Below are positions 26,781 to 34,992 of a DNA stretch of 64,000 nucleotides, in pieces; the stretch's first letter is position 1; each line of letters opens with the position of its first letter. Below the pieces are notes generated by a model. That model saw only the letters and a list, made by a program, of their open reading frames with translations, did not search any database and had not been told where the DNA came from. Made by a program: the position numbers and the translations under genes. Origin of the DNA: MedAcidi-G1 sp000817085 (GTDB taxonomy: Bacteria; Actinomycetota; Acidimicrobiia; Acidimicrobiales; MedAcidi-G1); the NCBI GenBank assembly GCA_045568635.1, contig JBJLAO010000004.1, positions 124,001 to 188,000 on the forward strand. Reading direction: 5' to 3'.

Positions 26781-27728
26781 TTAGCAAACATAAAATGGTT
26801 TAGGAGGAACTCTTACATCTATTTCTATTTCTGTACTTGTTTCTTGATTTTTATTGTTTAGCAAAGCGTCAGACTCTATTTCGATTTGACTAGGTGTCGT
26901 TGTGCAAGGTGTAGGTGGACTAACAGTAGTAGTAGGTGGAACAACAATAGTAGAAGTAGAAGTAGAAGTAGAAGTAGAAGTAGAAGTAGAAGTAGAAGTA
27001 GAAGTGGAAGTAGAAGTAGAAGTAGAAGTAGAAGTATTTTTAATTATTGCTTGTACTTCTGAAAAGCTCCCTGCACCGTTTGGGCTTATTCCATAAACTC
27101 TAAATTTGTACTGATCACCTAAAGTCAAACCAGCGGATGTATAACTCGTCATCAAACCTAAGTCAGCAATAGTCGTGGGGCCAGTAAAAGTCAACTGGAT
27201 GTTATCGTAATACCACTGTTCTAACCGATAACCCACCACAGGTGTGCCGTTTGCTAAGGGGGGCTCCCACTCTAATTTAACGTTCTGACTATCGACTTCG
27301 ATCTGTAATCCTTGCGGAGCGAGTAGAGGACTGTATGGAGTGGATTGAATTGAGTCTGAAAAGGGTCCAAACCCTGAAGAATTTTTTGCTCTGACTCGAA
27401 TTTCATAAACTTGACCATTTATTAAACCTCCTAAGCCAACTGCCGTGCCGGATCCTAAAAGAAAATAATTTTCATTTGTAGATCCTGTGTTAACTTGTAT
27501 TTCCCACTCTGTGATCATCGACCCGCCGTTGCTTGCTGGGTGAGCCCAAGTAACTCGTATCTCATTTTCACCAGCCGTAGATTTTAAAAAACCTGGCTTA
27601 CCTGGCGGAGTTATTTCTTGTGCATCTACTGGAAAAACAGTAAAAGAAATAAAAAGGAAAACTAAAGACGTTCCAAGAAGTCTTGCTGCTGTTTTTTTAA
27701 AACTTGTTTCCATCATGCTTAACGACAT
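26781..27728 (-). CDS. secreted fibronectin type III domain protein with Ser-Thr repeat linker
   Basis: This 315-residue protein has a Sec-type signal peptide at ~residues 6-36 (KKTAARLLGTSLVFLFISF ... VDAQ, cleavage likely after AQ). Two fibronectin type III domains follow: PGKPGFLKSTAGENEIRVTWAHPASNGGSMITEWEI at ~43-130, and APQGLQIEVDSQNVKLEWEPPLANGTPVVGYRLEQW at ~135-225. A run of alternating Ser-Thr encoded by a hexanucleotide repeat leads to a Pro/Thr-rich stretch and a short acidic tail ending in Cys. No sortase signal or catalytic domain is visible. A surface or matrix role is inferred. It sits between creatinase and prs. Confidence 0.82.
   Translation of the reverse strand: MSLSMMETSFKKTAARLLGTSLVFLFISFTVFPVDAQEITPPGKPGFLKSTAGENEIRVTWAHPASNGGSMITEWEIQVNTGSTNENYFLLGSGTAVGLGGLINGQVYEIRVRAKNSSGFGPFSDSIQSTPYSPLLAPQGLQIEVDSQNVKLEWEPPLANGTPVVGYRLEQWYYDNIQLTFTGPTTIADLGLMTSYTSAGLTLGDQYKFRVYGISPNGAGSFSEVQAIIKNTSTSTSTSTSTSTSTSTSTSTSTSTSTSTIVVPPTTTVSPPTPCTTTPSQIEIESDALLNNKNQETSTEIEIDVRVPPKPFYVC
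26951..27036. repeat. hexanucleotide microsatellite (tagaag)n inside the Fn3 protein gene
   Basis: About 14 tandem copies of the 6-bp unit TAGAAG (plus strand), with one A-to-G change at 27006. On the coding strand this encodes a Ser-Thr dipeptide repeat. As the unit is a multiple of three, slippage changes the linker length without a frameshift. Confidence 0.95.
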
Positions 27729-27752
27729 AAAAGCTTGTCAATTAAAATACTG

Positions 27753-28976
27753 CTAATTGTTAATGACATTATTTTCTGGACCATAAGGAAAACCAGTGAA
27801 ATTTTCATTTCCTTCTTCTGTGATGAGTAAAATATCGTGCTCTCTGTAACCCCCTGCTCCAGATTGGCTTTCCGGAATAGTGATCATGGGCTCCATCGAA
27901 ATCACCATATTAGGCTCGAGAACTGTTTCGATATCTTCTCGAAGTTCCAAACCAGCTTCTCTTCCGAAATAATGTGACAAGACGCCAAAAGAATGCCCGT
28001 AACCGAAAGTTCTATACTTTAATAAATCGTGCTCCAAATATATTTCATTTAGCTGTTTTGCTATATCCCCGCATACAGCTCCTGGTTTTAACAATTCTTT
28101 CCCCGCATCATGGACTTGACAGTTGATTTCCCAAAGACGAATATTTTCATCCGTTAACTCTTTGTAGAAAAGTGTTCTTTCCAAAGCTGTGTAGTAACCA
28201 GAAATCATTGGAAAACAATTTAAACTCAATATGTCACCCTTTTCGATTTCACGAGAAGTAACAGGGTTGTGCGCGCCATCGGTATTAATACCCGACTGAA
28301 ACCATGTCCAAGTATCCATCAATTCTAGATGTGGAAAAGTACCAGCTATCTCGCTGACCATTGCCTGAGTTGAATGAAGAGCCACTTGGTATTCAGGCAC
28401 TCCTTCGGAAATGGCTTCTACACAGGCAGAACCCCCTATATCTGCTATTCGGGCTCCTTGCCGAATCAATTCGATCTCTTCATCCGACTTGATCATGCGT
28501 AGTTTCATGCACTCCTGAGAAATGTCTATCCATTCAGATTTTGGCATTGAGTCTTTCAGTTTTTGCGCGAGGCTCAAATTTACGTGATCAAATTCGATAC
28601 CAATTTTATTAGAGTCTCCAACTAACTCAATGACAGCCTTCGCGTAGTTATCTCTTCTCCAATCTGTGTAAACCAGATTCTCGCCATAAGTTCTTCGGTG
28701 CGGTTGACCAGCATCTATATTCGCCGAAATAGTGGTTGCCTTATTCTTGGTGACCACAAGGCCATATGGTCGACCGAAGGAGCAATAAAGAAAATCGCTG
28801 TAATAGTTGATGTTGTGAATTGAAGTGAAAAGAACAGAATCTATTCCAACATCACTCATAACTGTTCTCAAGGAATCGAGACGGGTCCGCATTTCTTTTT
28901 CTGAGAAAGTACCTACAACTTTCTCACCGTTAAGAATTTCTTTTAGATCTGGTAGATCAAATTTTTCATTTTTCAT
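27753..28976 (-). CDS. creatinase (creatine amidinohydrolase), M24 family
   Basis: This 407-residue pita-bread-fold protein is very close to Pseudomonas creatinase, which hydrolyses creatine to sarcosine and urea. Recognisable blocks are HNINYYSDFLYCSFGRPYGLVV, YTDWRRDNYAKAV, IGIEFDHVNL, ELMDTWTWFQSGINTDGAHNPVT, YYTALERTLF, RTFGYGHSFGVLSHYFGREAGLELREDI and SMEPM. His236, Glu266 and Glu362 fall at the creatinase active-site positions His232, Glu262 and Glu358 with a constant offset of 4. The start at 28976 is chosen (AAGG upstream) because the longer frame would run into the tRNA-Gln gene. It lies 18 bp after the tRNA. Confidence 0.9.
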   Translation of the reverse strand: MKNEKFDLPDLKEILNGEKVVGTFSEKEMRTRLDSLRTVMSDVGIDSVLFTSIHNINYYSDFLYCSFGRPYGLVVTKNKATTISANIDAGQPHRRTYGENLVYTDWRRDNYAKAVIELVGDSNKIGIEFDHVNLSLAQKLKDSMPKSEWIDISQECMKLRMIKSDEEIELIRQGARIADIGGSACVEAISEGVPEYQVALHSTQAMVSEIAGTFPHLELMDTWTWFQSGINTDGAHNPVTSREIEKGDILSLNCFPMISGYYTALERTLFYKELTDENIRLWEINCQVHDAGKELLKPGAVCGDIAKQLNEIYLEHDLLKYRTFGYGHSFGVLSHYFGREAGLELREDIETVLEPNMVISMEPMITIPESQSGAGGYREHDILLITEEGNENFTGFPYGPENNVINN

Positions 28977-28994
28977 AACAGGCCTTACGCTGTT

Positions 28995-29070
28995 TGGCTG
29001 GCCGGGGAGGGCTCGAACCTCCAACCTCCTGGTCCAAAACCAGGCATTCTGCCAATTGAACTACCGGCCA
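28995..29070 (-). tRNA. tRNA-Gln (anticodon TTG)
   Basis: A complete cloverleaf is visible. The acceptor stem is TGGCCGG/CCGGCCA with discriminator G and an encoded CCA. The anticodon arm is CCTGG-TTTTGGA-CCAGG, whose loop gives anticodon TTG (reads CAA/CAG). The T arm is GGAGG-TTCGAGC-CCTCC. A 5' U and discriminator G are typical of tRNA-Gln. It precedes creatinase on the same strand. Confidence 0.96.
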
Positions 29071-29143
29071 ATACTTATACCGTAGCGTCGTCTTTTGCCA
29101 GCAGGTCGGGAAATGTTGATAAGGCGGTTAACGTATCGTCGAC

Positions 29144-29242
29144 ATGGGTTCATTAATTAAAAAGCGCCGAAAAAGAATGCGCAAGAAAAAACATAGAAAA
29201 ATGCTCAAAAGAACAAGGGCTCAAAGGATGAGGGGACGCTAG
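29144..29242 (+). CDS. ribosomal protein bS22 / AURKAIP1-COX24 domain small basic protein
   Basis: This 32-residue, extremely basic protein begins MGSLIKKRRKRMRKKKHRK and ends in RAQRMRGR. It closely matches the actinobacterial 30S protein bS22 (mycobacterial form MGSVIKKRRKRM...), which binds near the decoding region of the small subunit. The gene is too short for ordinary gene callers. No Shine-Dalgarno lies at the normal distance; AAGGCGG is about 16 nt upstream. It is divergent from tRNA-Gln and overlaps the convergent ispE by 4 bp. Confidence 0.92.
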   Translation: MGSLIKKRRKRMRKKKHRKMLKRTRAQRMRGR

Positions 29243-29985
29243 TCTTCTGAGATTTGCTTTGGAATGCTAGACACAACGTGGAGCCCTTCTTTTGGAAAGG
29301 CTCCCTCGACGTACCATGTGCTCCCACTACCAGCTAAGCGGGGTTGCGCACCGGTGGTGTCACCAAGTAAATCTCTCCATTTGCCCAACTCTGGATACAA
29401 GCTCACAGCCGCGGGTTCGAGATCATTTCCGTGATCACCTTTTGGACCCCCTAAATAGTCCCAGTGTTCATAAACAGCTTTAGTGGAGCAAGAAAAAGGT
29501 GGTATCAAAAGAGTAAAGTCCTGTTTTTTGTAATTCATTTTTTTTATACTTTCCCCTATACCGCTCACAAGCGCTCTCCCACCCTCAAGGCAAAAAGGCA
29601 CGTCAGCTCCTATTTCTGCTGCGCATTTCAGATCTTTATACCTGCCCCATCGAAGAATTGCAGCGGCGTCAGATGAACCTCCTCCCAATCCAGTGCCGGG
29701 TGGAATTTTTTTATTTATACGAACTGCCGCTTCGCGTTCTATCAAGTTCAAAGCACTAGCTACAAGATTGTTACCGTCTTCAGGAATTACTGTTTCTTCA
29801 GGGAACTCCCAAGGCTGGTATGGGTAGTTAGTAAATACCTCTATTCTTCGGCCTTTTGTTATATCTAAGATGTCAGTTAGGTCAAGTGAAACCATCTCAG
29901 CTTTTATCAAGTGGTACCCATCAGCGCGCACTCCAACAATTTCCAGAGACAAAGTAAGTTTGGCCGGAGCCATAATTGAAACCAT
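29239..29985 (-). CDS. ispE: 4-diphosphocytidyl-2-C-methyl-D-erythritol kinase
   Basis: This 248-residue GHMP kinase of the non-mevalonate isoprenoid pathway phosphorylates CDP-methylerythritol. It has the N-terminal MAPAKLTLSLEIVGVRADGYH and the ATP-binding glycine-rich motif PPGTGLGGGSSDAAAILRWG near residue 95. It is somewhat shorter than the typical 280-310 residues, mainly in the second half, but carries the late motif ARLAGSGSTWYVEG. Its ATG overlaps the rsmA stop by one base (TAATG), indicating coupled translation. Confidence 0.94.
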   Translation of the reverse strand: MVSIMAPAKLTLSLEIVGVRADGYHLIKAEMVSLDLTDILDITKGRRIEVFTNYPYQPWEFPEETVIPEDGNNLVASALNLIEREAAVRINKKIPPGTGLGGGSSDAAAILRWGRYKDLKCAAEIGADVPFCLEGGRALVSGIGESIKKMNYKKQDFTLLIPPFSCSTKAVYEHWDYLGGPKGDHGNDLEPAAVSLYPELGKWRDLLGDTTGAQPRLAGSGSTWYVEGAFPKEGLHVVSSIPKQISED

Positions 29986-30824
29986 TAGCTTTTTTCTCGT
30001 TTTCTAACAAATTTTTCCGTTAAAGAAATCCACTCTTCTAAGGTGATGTCTTCAGCTCTACTCGTCGGATCGATTCCGACAGATTCAAAATCATTTAATT
30101 CGAAAATATCTTTTAAAGACCTACGAAGCATTTTCCTTCTTTGGTTAAATGCTTGTTTTGCTAGTTCGAATAGTAATTCAGGGTTTGTAGAAATTGAATG
30201 TTTTTCCAGTCTTTTGATTTGGAGCAAAGAAGATTCGACTTTGGGCTTAGGAAGAAAAACACTCGAAGGCACATCAGCAATTTTTTTTACTTCGGCAAAG
30301 TATTGAACCTTCAAAGAAGGCAACCCGAAAGCTTTTTCTCCCGGTTTTGCAACTAGGCGTTCTGCTACTTCCCGTTGGACCATCACTGTCATCTTTGTGA
30401 TCGCTGGAACTCTTTCAAGGAAGTCACATATTAAAGGTACAGAAATATTATAAGGGAGATTTGCAACTAATTTCCAGGTTTCATTTCTGGCAATGAGCAA
30501 CTCGTTTAAATCCAAATCCATAACGTCCGCATGTATGAGTCGAAATTTTTTATCTTCTGGTTCTAGTGAATCTTCAAGAATTTCAACTAGGGCGCTGTCA
30601 ATTTCCACTGCAGTAACATGTCCGGCAACCTCTAATAAAGAAAGAGTCAAAGAACCTATCCCCGGTCCTATTTCAATAATAAAATCACTCGGTTTAATTG
30701 AAGAAAGTTCAATTACTTGGCGAATAGTATTTGGCTCAATGACAAAGTTTTGACCTAGGGATTTTCGTGGACTGATACCGTACTTGTGCAGTAAGTCCAT
30801 AGCTTGTGTTCGAGTGAGAGTCAC
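29985..30824 (-). CDS. rsmA: 16S rRNA dimethyladenosine methyltransferase
   Basis: This 279-residue KsgA/RsmA dimethylates A1518 and A1519 of 16S rRNA in the standard numbering. The N-terminal SPRKSLGQNFVIEPNTIRQV, the SAM motif IIEIGPGIGSLTLSLLEVAGHVTAVEID, and the catalytic motif LVANLPYNISVPLI are all present, followed by the basic C-terminal domain (FNQRRKMLRRSLKDI). It lies between the rpf-like gene and ispE, the classic actinobacterial order tatD - rpf - ksgA - ispE. Confidence 0.98.
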   Translation of the reverse strand: MTLTRTQAMDLLHKYGISPRKSLGQNFVIEPNTIRQVIELSSIKPSDFIIEIGPGIGSLTLSLLEVAGHVTAVEIDSALVEILEDSLEPEDKKFRLIHADVMDLDLNELLIARNETWKLVANLPYNISVPLICDFLERVPAITKMTVMVQREVAERLVAKPGEKAFGLPSLKVQYFAEVKKIADVPSSVFLPKPKVESSLLQIKRLEKHSISTNPELLFELAKQAFNQRRKMLRRSLKDIFELNDFESVGIDPTSRAEDITLEEWISLTEKFVRKREKS

Positions 30825-30830
30825 TTTTTC

Positions 30831-31595
30831 CTACGGCAAGTACCGTCCACAAACAGGCCATTGCCCTCTCCCGCGCAATAGGTAAAGGGATTCTGCCATA
30901 CGGTCTTGATCTTGAGGTTTTGCGGCAGCTGGGTCTACACCTACTAAATGCTCATGGTATAGACCGGCTATCCAGTTCCAAGTTTCTACACTGAACTGGT
31001 ACGCACCCCTGTAGTTTCCTGTAGGGCTTATTGCTTGATAATTAAGTGTTGATTCACAATATTTTAACGCTTCCCATTGGTATTTTTCAGGGCCTTTTGG
31101 ATCTGGTTTATTTGCGGTGATCGTTGTAGTAGGTCCTGGAGTGTTGAGAACGGTCATGCGTCTCTGATCTTCTTCAGCGAACAGTCTTCTCCGCTCTTCT
31201 TCTTCGAAGATAACTTTGAGCAGTTTCTCCCGCTCAGTGAATTCTTCTTCTGAAATCAAACGCGCTCTATCTATAGCCTCTTCTTCGTATTTAACGGCGA
31301 CACCTCTTAAACGATTTGCTGTCATTAATAAAGAACGTGCTGTATGCCAATCTTCAGATCTATCCAGCAACATATAAGTCTTCTCGTTATAGTCTTGTGA
31401 TTTCGCCTGATAAGAGTCTGTTTCCGAAAGTGATGGGTTCGATGTTGCAACAGCACGAGTATCGGCTCCCGCTACACCGGTCAAAGAAGCAGTTGAATTA
31501 GGGTTTTCAAATAGGAAAAGGGGCAATGCAGCTATTGTCGCTAAAGCCACAACTACAATTCTCCACCTTTCAATACTGGGGTTTGTTTCCAGCAC
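30831..31595 (-). CDS. resuscitation-promoting factor-like transglycosylase domain protein
   Basis: This 254-residue protein has one N-terminal membrane helix (~12-30), a long charged, probably coiled-coil middle (EEEAIDRARLISEEEFTEREKLLKVIFEEEERRRL), and a C-terminal Rpf/lysozyme-like domain. The domain contains WEALKYCESTLNYQAISPTGNYRGAYQFSVETWNWI, in which the Glu of CES is the conserved catalytic residue. Rpf enzymes cleave peptidoglycan and stimulate regrowth. It occupies the rpfB locus but lacks the DUF348 and G5 domains. The start is GTG with a strong AGGAGGAAGG. The gap to tatD is 96 bp with no recognisable riboswitch. Confidence 0.9.
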   Translation of the reverse strand: MLETNPSIERWRIVVVALATIAALPLFLFENPNSTASLTGVAGADTRAVATSNPSLSETDSYQAKSQDYNEKTYMLLDRSEDWHTARSLLMTANRLRGVAVKYEEEAIDRARLISEEEFTEREKLLKVIFEEEERRRLFAEEDQRRMTVLNTPGPTTTITANKPDPKGPEKYQWEALKYCESTLNYQAISPTGNYRGAYQFSVETWNWIAGLYHEHLVGVDPAAAKPQDQDRMAESLYLLRGRGQWPVCGRYLP

Positions 31596-31691
31596 CCTTC
31601 CTCCTATTGTCTGCTCTTTAAAAGCTCAAACATACGGTAGAAGCATCAAATAGAGAGCTACAAATCGGACATTCGAAGAAATAAATTTATC

Positions 31692-32441
31692 TTATTTTTC
31701 TCTTAATCCGTAAAAATCTAAGGCATTTTGTGTAGTGGCCAAGGCTATTTCTTCAGAAGATTTGCCCTGCAAATACGCAAGCTCTGTTCCTACTAAACCT
31801 ACATTGGCAGGTTCATTTTTTTTACCTCTCAAAGGAGCGGGTGTTAAATATGGTGAGTCGGTTTCAATCATTGCCCGATCTATTGGGCATTCTGATGCAG
31901 CTTCTCTTAGGAGCTCAGATTTTTTGAACGTTATTATCCCACTAAAAGATAAGTAAGCGCCACGTTCTAAACATTCATTGGCTTCAGCTTTTCCTCCTGT
32001 GAAACAATGAAAAACAGTGGATTTAGGGACTCCTTCTGTATCAAGTATCGTGAAGGTCTCTTCCCATGCCTCTCTAGTATGTATAACTAGAGGGAGATTG
32101 AACCTATGCGCCATTTCGATTTGTTCGGTAAAAACTCTTTTTTGATCTTCTCTTGGAGAGTAATCGTAGTGATAGTCAAGCCCAGCTTCTCCAACGGCAA
32201 CTACTTTCGAATCTTCTAACAGGTCTTCAATACCTTCAATACCTTTTCGCGCTTCATGAGGATGAACTCCAGCGGTTGCCCATACATCTGGAAATATCTT
32301 TGCTTTTTCCATGGCAGTATGGCTAGTTTCAAGATCTGTGCCTACGTTTATAAAACCTACAACTAGCGCTTCTCGTGCTCGAAGAATTTCTTCTTCAGAG
32401 TTTTCAGAAAGGTGACAATGATTGTCGAACCATTCAATCAT
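31692..32441 (-). CDS. tatD: TatD family metal-dependent hydrolase
   Basis: This 249-residue TIM-barrel DNase/hydrolase has the metal motif FDNHCHLSE at the N-terminus, VAVGEAGLDYHYDYSPREDQKRVF near residue 78, LPLVIHTREAWEETF, TVFHCFTGG, and MIETDSPYLTPAPLRGK near 190. TatD proteins are 3'-5' exonucleases acting on single-stranded DNA. The start overlaps metG by 8 bp. Confidence 0.96.
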   Translation of the reverse strand: MIEWFDNHCHLSENSEEEILRAREALVVGFINVGTDLETSHTAMEKAKIFPDVWATAGVHPHEARKGIEGIEDLLEDSKVVAVGEAGLDYHYDYSPREDQKRVFTEQIEMAHRFNLPLVIHTREAWEETFTILDTEGVPKSTVFHCFTGGKAEANECLERGAYLSFSGIITFKKSELLREAASECPIDRAMIETDSPYLTPAPLRGKKNEPANVGLVGTELAYLQGKSSEEIALATTQNALDFYGLREK

Positions 32442-34086
32442 CTAAATCCAACAAATTTATGTCTACTTTTTTGAAAAGTGGTTTTGGTTTTTCGATTTTC
32501 TTTCCATATTCAGGTTCTTTTCTTTGCCAAGAATCGACTGTGCCGAATACGTCATTGAGCGACTCGGTCGAGAAAGGTAAATAAGGTGCTAAACAAACAC
32601 GCACACCAGCTATAGCTGACAAGGCTGTGCCTAATACAGTGGCTGCTCTCTCAGGGTCTGTCTTTGAAAGTTTCCACGGTTCCGTCGAATTTAGATAAAC
32701 ATTAACTTCAGCTGCTCCTGACATTGCTTTTCGTAAAGCAGCTCTTAACTCCGACTTATCAATGTCTTCAGCCACTTCTTCTACGATCTGGTCGATTCCA
32801 GAAAGTAAAGCTAGGTCTTCACTATTTCTAAGTTCCGGCGATGGAATTTCTGCGTCACAGGAGTTATAAATCATTGACAAAACTCTGTTGACTAGATTCC
32901 CCCATGTGGCTACTAGCTCTTCATTGATTCGTCGACAAATCTCTTCAACTGTCAGTTCAGTGTCACTTTGTTCAGGAAAAGAAGCTGCCAATGCGTATCT
33001 AAGAGAATCCGCTTCAAAAACCTCGAGGCTCTCGGTGATTGTTAAACCTACCCCTCGGCTAGCGGAGGCCTTGCCTCCTTTAAACGTCACATACTGATTC
33101 GCTGGAACATTACTGGGTAAATTTAAATCTCCATAACCCATAAGCATTGCGGGCCAAATAATGGTGTGAAAAGGAACATTGTCTTTGCCAATAAAATAGA
33201 CCGAACGGCTATCAGGATTTGACCACCACTTTTTCCAATCATCTTCCGAACCATTATTTTTTGACCATTCTTTAGATGCAGAAAGATACCCGATGACTGC
33301 TTCAAACCAGACGTAAATTTTCTTGTCTTCACCTATTCCATCAATTGGAACTTCAACACCCCAATCCAAATCACGTGTAATTGCACGATCATGCAAACCC
33401 TCCTCAATCCATCCTTTTGAGAAATTCAAAACATGATTACGCCAACCCTCTCTTCCTGAAAGCCACTCAGAAAGTGGTTCTTGGAAATCTGACAATCTTA
33501 AATAAAAATGTTCGGTTTCTCTGAGGGTGGGTTCGCTTCCACTAATTTTTGAAACTGGGTTAATCAACTCTTCGGGATCTAAAGTCCTCCCACAATTTTC
33601 ACACTGGTCACCTCTGGCTTCAGAATATTCACAATGTGGACATACTCCTTCTATGTATCTATCCGGCAAAAACCTTCCAGCGTCTTCATCGTAAAACTGT
33701 TCTGAAGAACGCCTGTCGATATGGCCTTTCTCAAAAAGTTTCGTGAAAACGTCGTGCGTGACCTTTGCATGATTTTCAGTTCCAGTGGAAGTGTACAAAT
33801 CCCAACTAATAGCTAGTTTCTTCCAATTATCTAAAAACTCTTCATGGTACCTGCCAACAATTTCATCTGGCGTAGTTCCTTCTGAGTCTGCTCTTACTGT
33901 GATTGGAGTGCCATGAACATCAGATCCACTGACCATCAATACTTCGTTACCAGCAAGTCTTTGAAAACGGGCAAACACGTCAGCTGGGAGATATGCACCT
34001 GCCAAATGCCCTAAATGACGAGAACCGGAAGCATACGGCCAAGCAACTGCGACAAGAATTGGTACTGGATCGGTTTTGTTTGTCAT
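32434..34086 (-). CDS. metG: methionyl-tRNA synthetase
   Basis: This 550-residue class I synthetase has the HIGH-type motif ASGSRHLGHLAGAYLPADVFAR, a zinc knuckle with four Cys (CPHCEYSEARGDQCENCGRTL), and the anticodon-binding helices after residue 390 (EELVATWGNLVNRVLSM). The KMSKS motif reads KASAS (GGKASASRG). This resembles the KLSTS form seen in mycobacterial MetRS, so the missing second Lys is not a sign of decay. The length fits synthetases without the C-terminal dimerisation domain. Confidence 0.98.
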   Translation of the reverse strand: MTNKTDPVPILVAVAWPYASGSRHLGHLAGAYLPADVFARFQRLAGNEVLMVSGSDVHGTPITVRADSEGTTPDEIVGRYHEEFLDNWKKLAISWDLYTSTGTENHAKVTHDVFTKLFEKGHIDRRSSEQFYDEDAGRFLPDRYIEGVCPHCEYSEARGDQCENCGRTLDPEELINPVSKISGSEPTLRETEHFYLRLSDFQEPLSEWLSGREGWRNHVLNFSKGWIEEGLHDRAITRDLDWGVEVPIDGIGEDKKIYVWFEAVIGYLSASKEWSKNNGSEDDWKKWWSNPDSRSVYFIGKDNVPFHTIIWPAMLMGYGDLNLPSNVPANQYVTFKGGKASASRGVGLTITESLEVFEADSLRYALAASFPEQSDTELTVEEICRRINEELVATWGNLVNRVLSMIYNSCDAEIPSPELRNSEDLALLSGIDQIVEEVAEDIDKSELRAALRKAMSGAAEVNVYLNSTEPWKLSKTDPERAATVLGTALSAIAGVRVCLAPYLPFSTESLNDVFGTVDSWQRKEPEYGKKIEKPKPLFKKVDINLLDLDD

Positions 34087-34125
34087 CAGTGCCGAGGTTA
34101 CCTCAATCTTTGGTTAAGCCCTTCG

Positions 34126-34992
34126 CTAATCTAAATCTGTGTACAACTTATAGGCTCTTCTTTTAGAAACGCCTAGTTGTCTTGAAGCCTGATCTGATGC
34201 ATCTCGTGCAGACAAACCTAAACCTCTGGATTCGCGAAGAAGTATGCTTATGTTTTCATCAGAGATAGTGGTTTTATGATCAGAGCCTTCTATCACTATG
34301 ACCACCTCACCTTTAGGTGGCAATTTGTAATGCTCTGTTGCATTCTTTAGCGAACCACGCCAAACCTCTTCGTGGAGTTTCGTCAATTCTCTTACTACAG
34401 CAACTAGGCGTTCATCTCCTAAATGTTGACGCAGATCTTTAAGTGTTGCTGGGAGGCGCTTCGGAGATTCGAATAAAATGACGGTTCTTTCCTCAACTGT
34501 TATCTCTTTGAGAATTTCTTCCCTATCTTTTCCCTTTCGCGGAATGAATCCCTCCATTACCCACCGTTTAGTTGACATGCCACTAACAACTAAAGCAGCC
34601 AATACCGATGATGCGCCAGGAATCACAGAAACATTAAAACCATTTTCTATGACTGCTCTTACAAGTTCTTCACCTGGGTCTGAAATACCTGGAGTTCCTG
34701 CGTCACTAACCAAAACAACGGTGTAGCCACTCCTAATTTTTTCAACTATCTTGGATTTTTTTTTGAATTCCGTATGATCATCAACTCTGATCAACTTCTT
34801 ACTTTCCACTCCTATCAGGTTCAAAAGTTGGCCTGTTCTTCTCGTATCTTCACAGGCAATCAAATCTGCAGTCTCGAGCGCTTCTATTGCACGTTTTGAC
34901 AAATCAGAGAGATTACCTATGGGGGTAGATACCAGAAAAAGAGCTCCTTCTTCTTCTTCAGCCTCAGACATTAAAACGGAATTCCATAACAT
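34126..34992 (-). CDS. rsmI: 16S rRNA 2'-O-ribose C1402 methyltransferase
   Basis: This ~288-residue tetrapyrrole-methylase-superfamily enzyme has GALFLVSTPIGNLSDLSKRAIEALETADLIACEDTRRT, VLVSDAGTPGISDPGEELV and VIPGASSVLAALVVSGM, all typical of RsmI. The start is uncertain. ATG at 34992 has GAGG 6 nt upstream and is preferred; ATGs at 34998 and 34971 are alternatives. Any of them overlaps the ychF end. It lies 39 bp before metG. Confidence 0.96.
   Translation of the reverse strand: MLWNSVLMSEAEEEEGALFLVSTPIGNLSDLSKRAIEALETADLIACEDTRRTGQLLNLIGVESKKLIRVDDHTEFKKKSKIVEKIRSGYTVVLVSDAGTPGISDPGEELVRAVIENGFNVSVIPGASSVLAALVVSGMSTKRWVMEGFIPRKGKDREEILKEITVEERTVILFESPKRLPATLKDLRQHLGDERLVAVVRELTKLHEEVWRGSLKNATEHYKLPPKGEVVIVIEGSDHKTTISDENISILLRESRGLGLSARDASDQASRQLGVSKRRAYKLYTDLD

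Noticed and set aside
26902..27096. Frame on the plus strand through the hexanucleotide repeat (Val-Glu repeats)
   Set aside because: It is the complement of the Ser-Thr repeat in the Fn3 gene, without a Shine-Dalgarno or domain.
28977..29024. 16-residue N-terminal extension of creatinase
   Set aside because: It would overlap the tRNA-Gln gene and shows no family similarity.
31596..31691. c-di-AMP (ydaO) riboswitch upstream of the rpf-like gene
   Set aside because: The gap is only 96 bp and I see no conserved ydaO motif in it.
33040..33075. Loss of the KMSKS motif in metG (reads KASAS)
   Set aside because: Mycobacterial MetRS has KLSTS at the same place, so variation of the second Lys is normal in this family.
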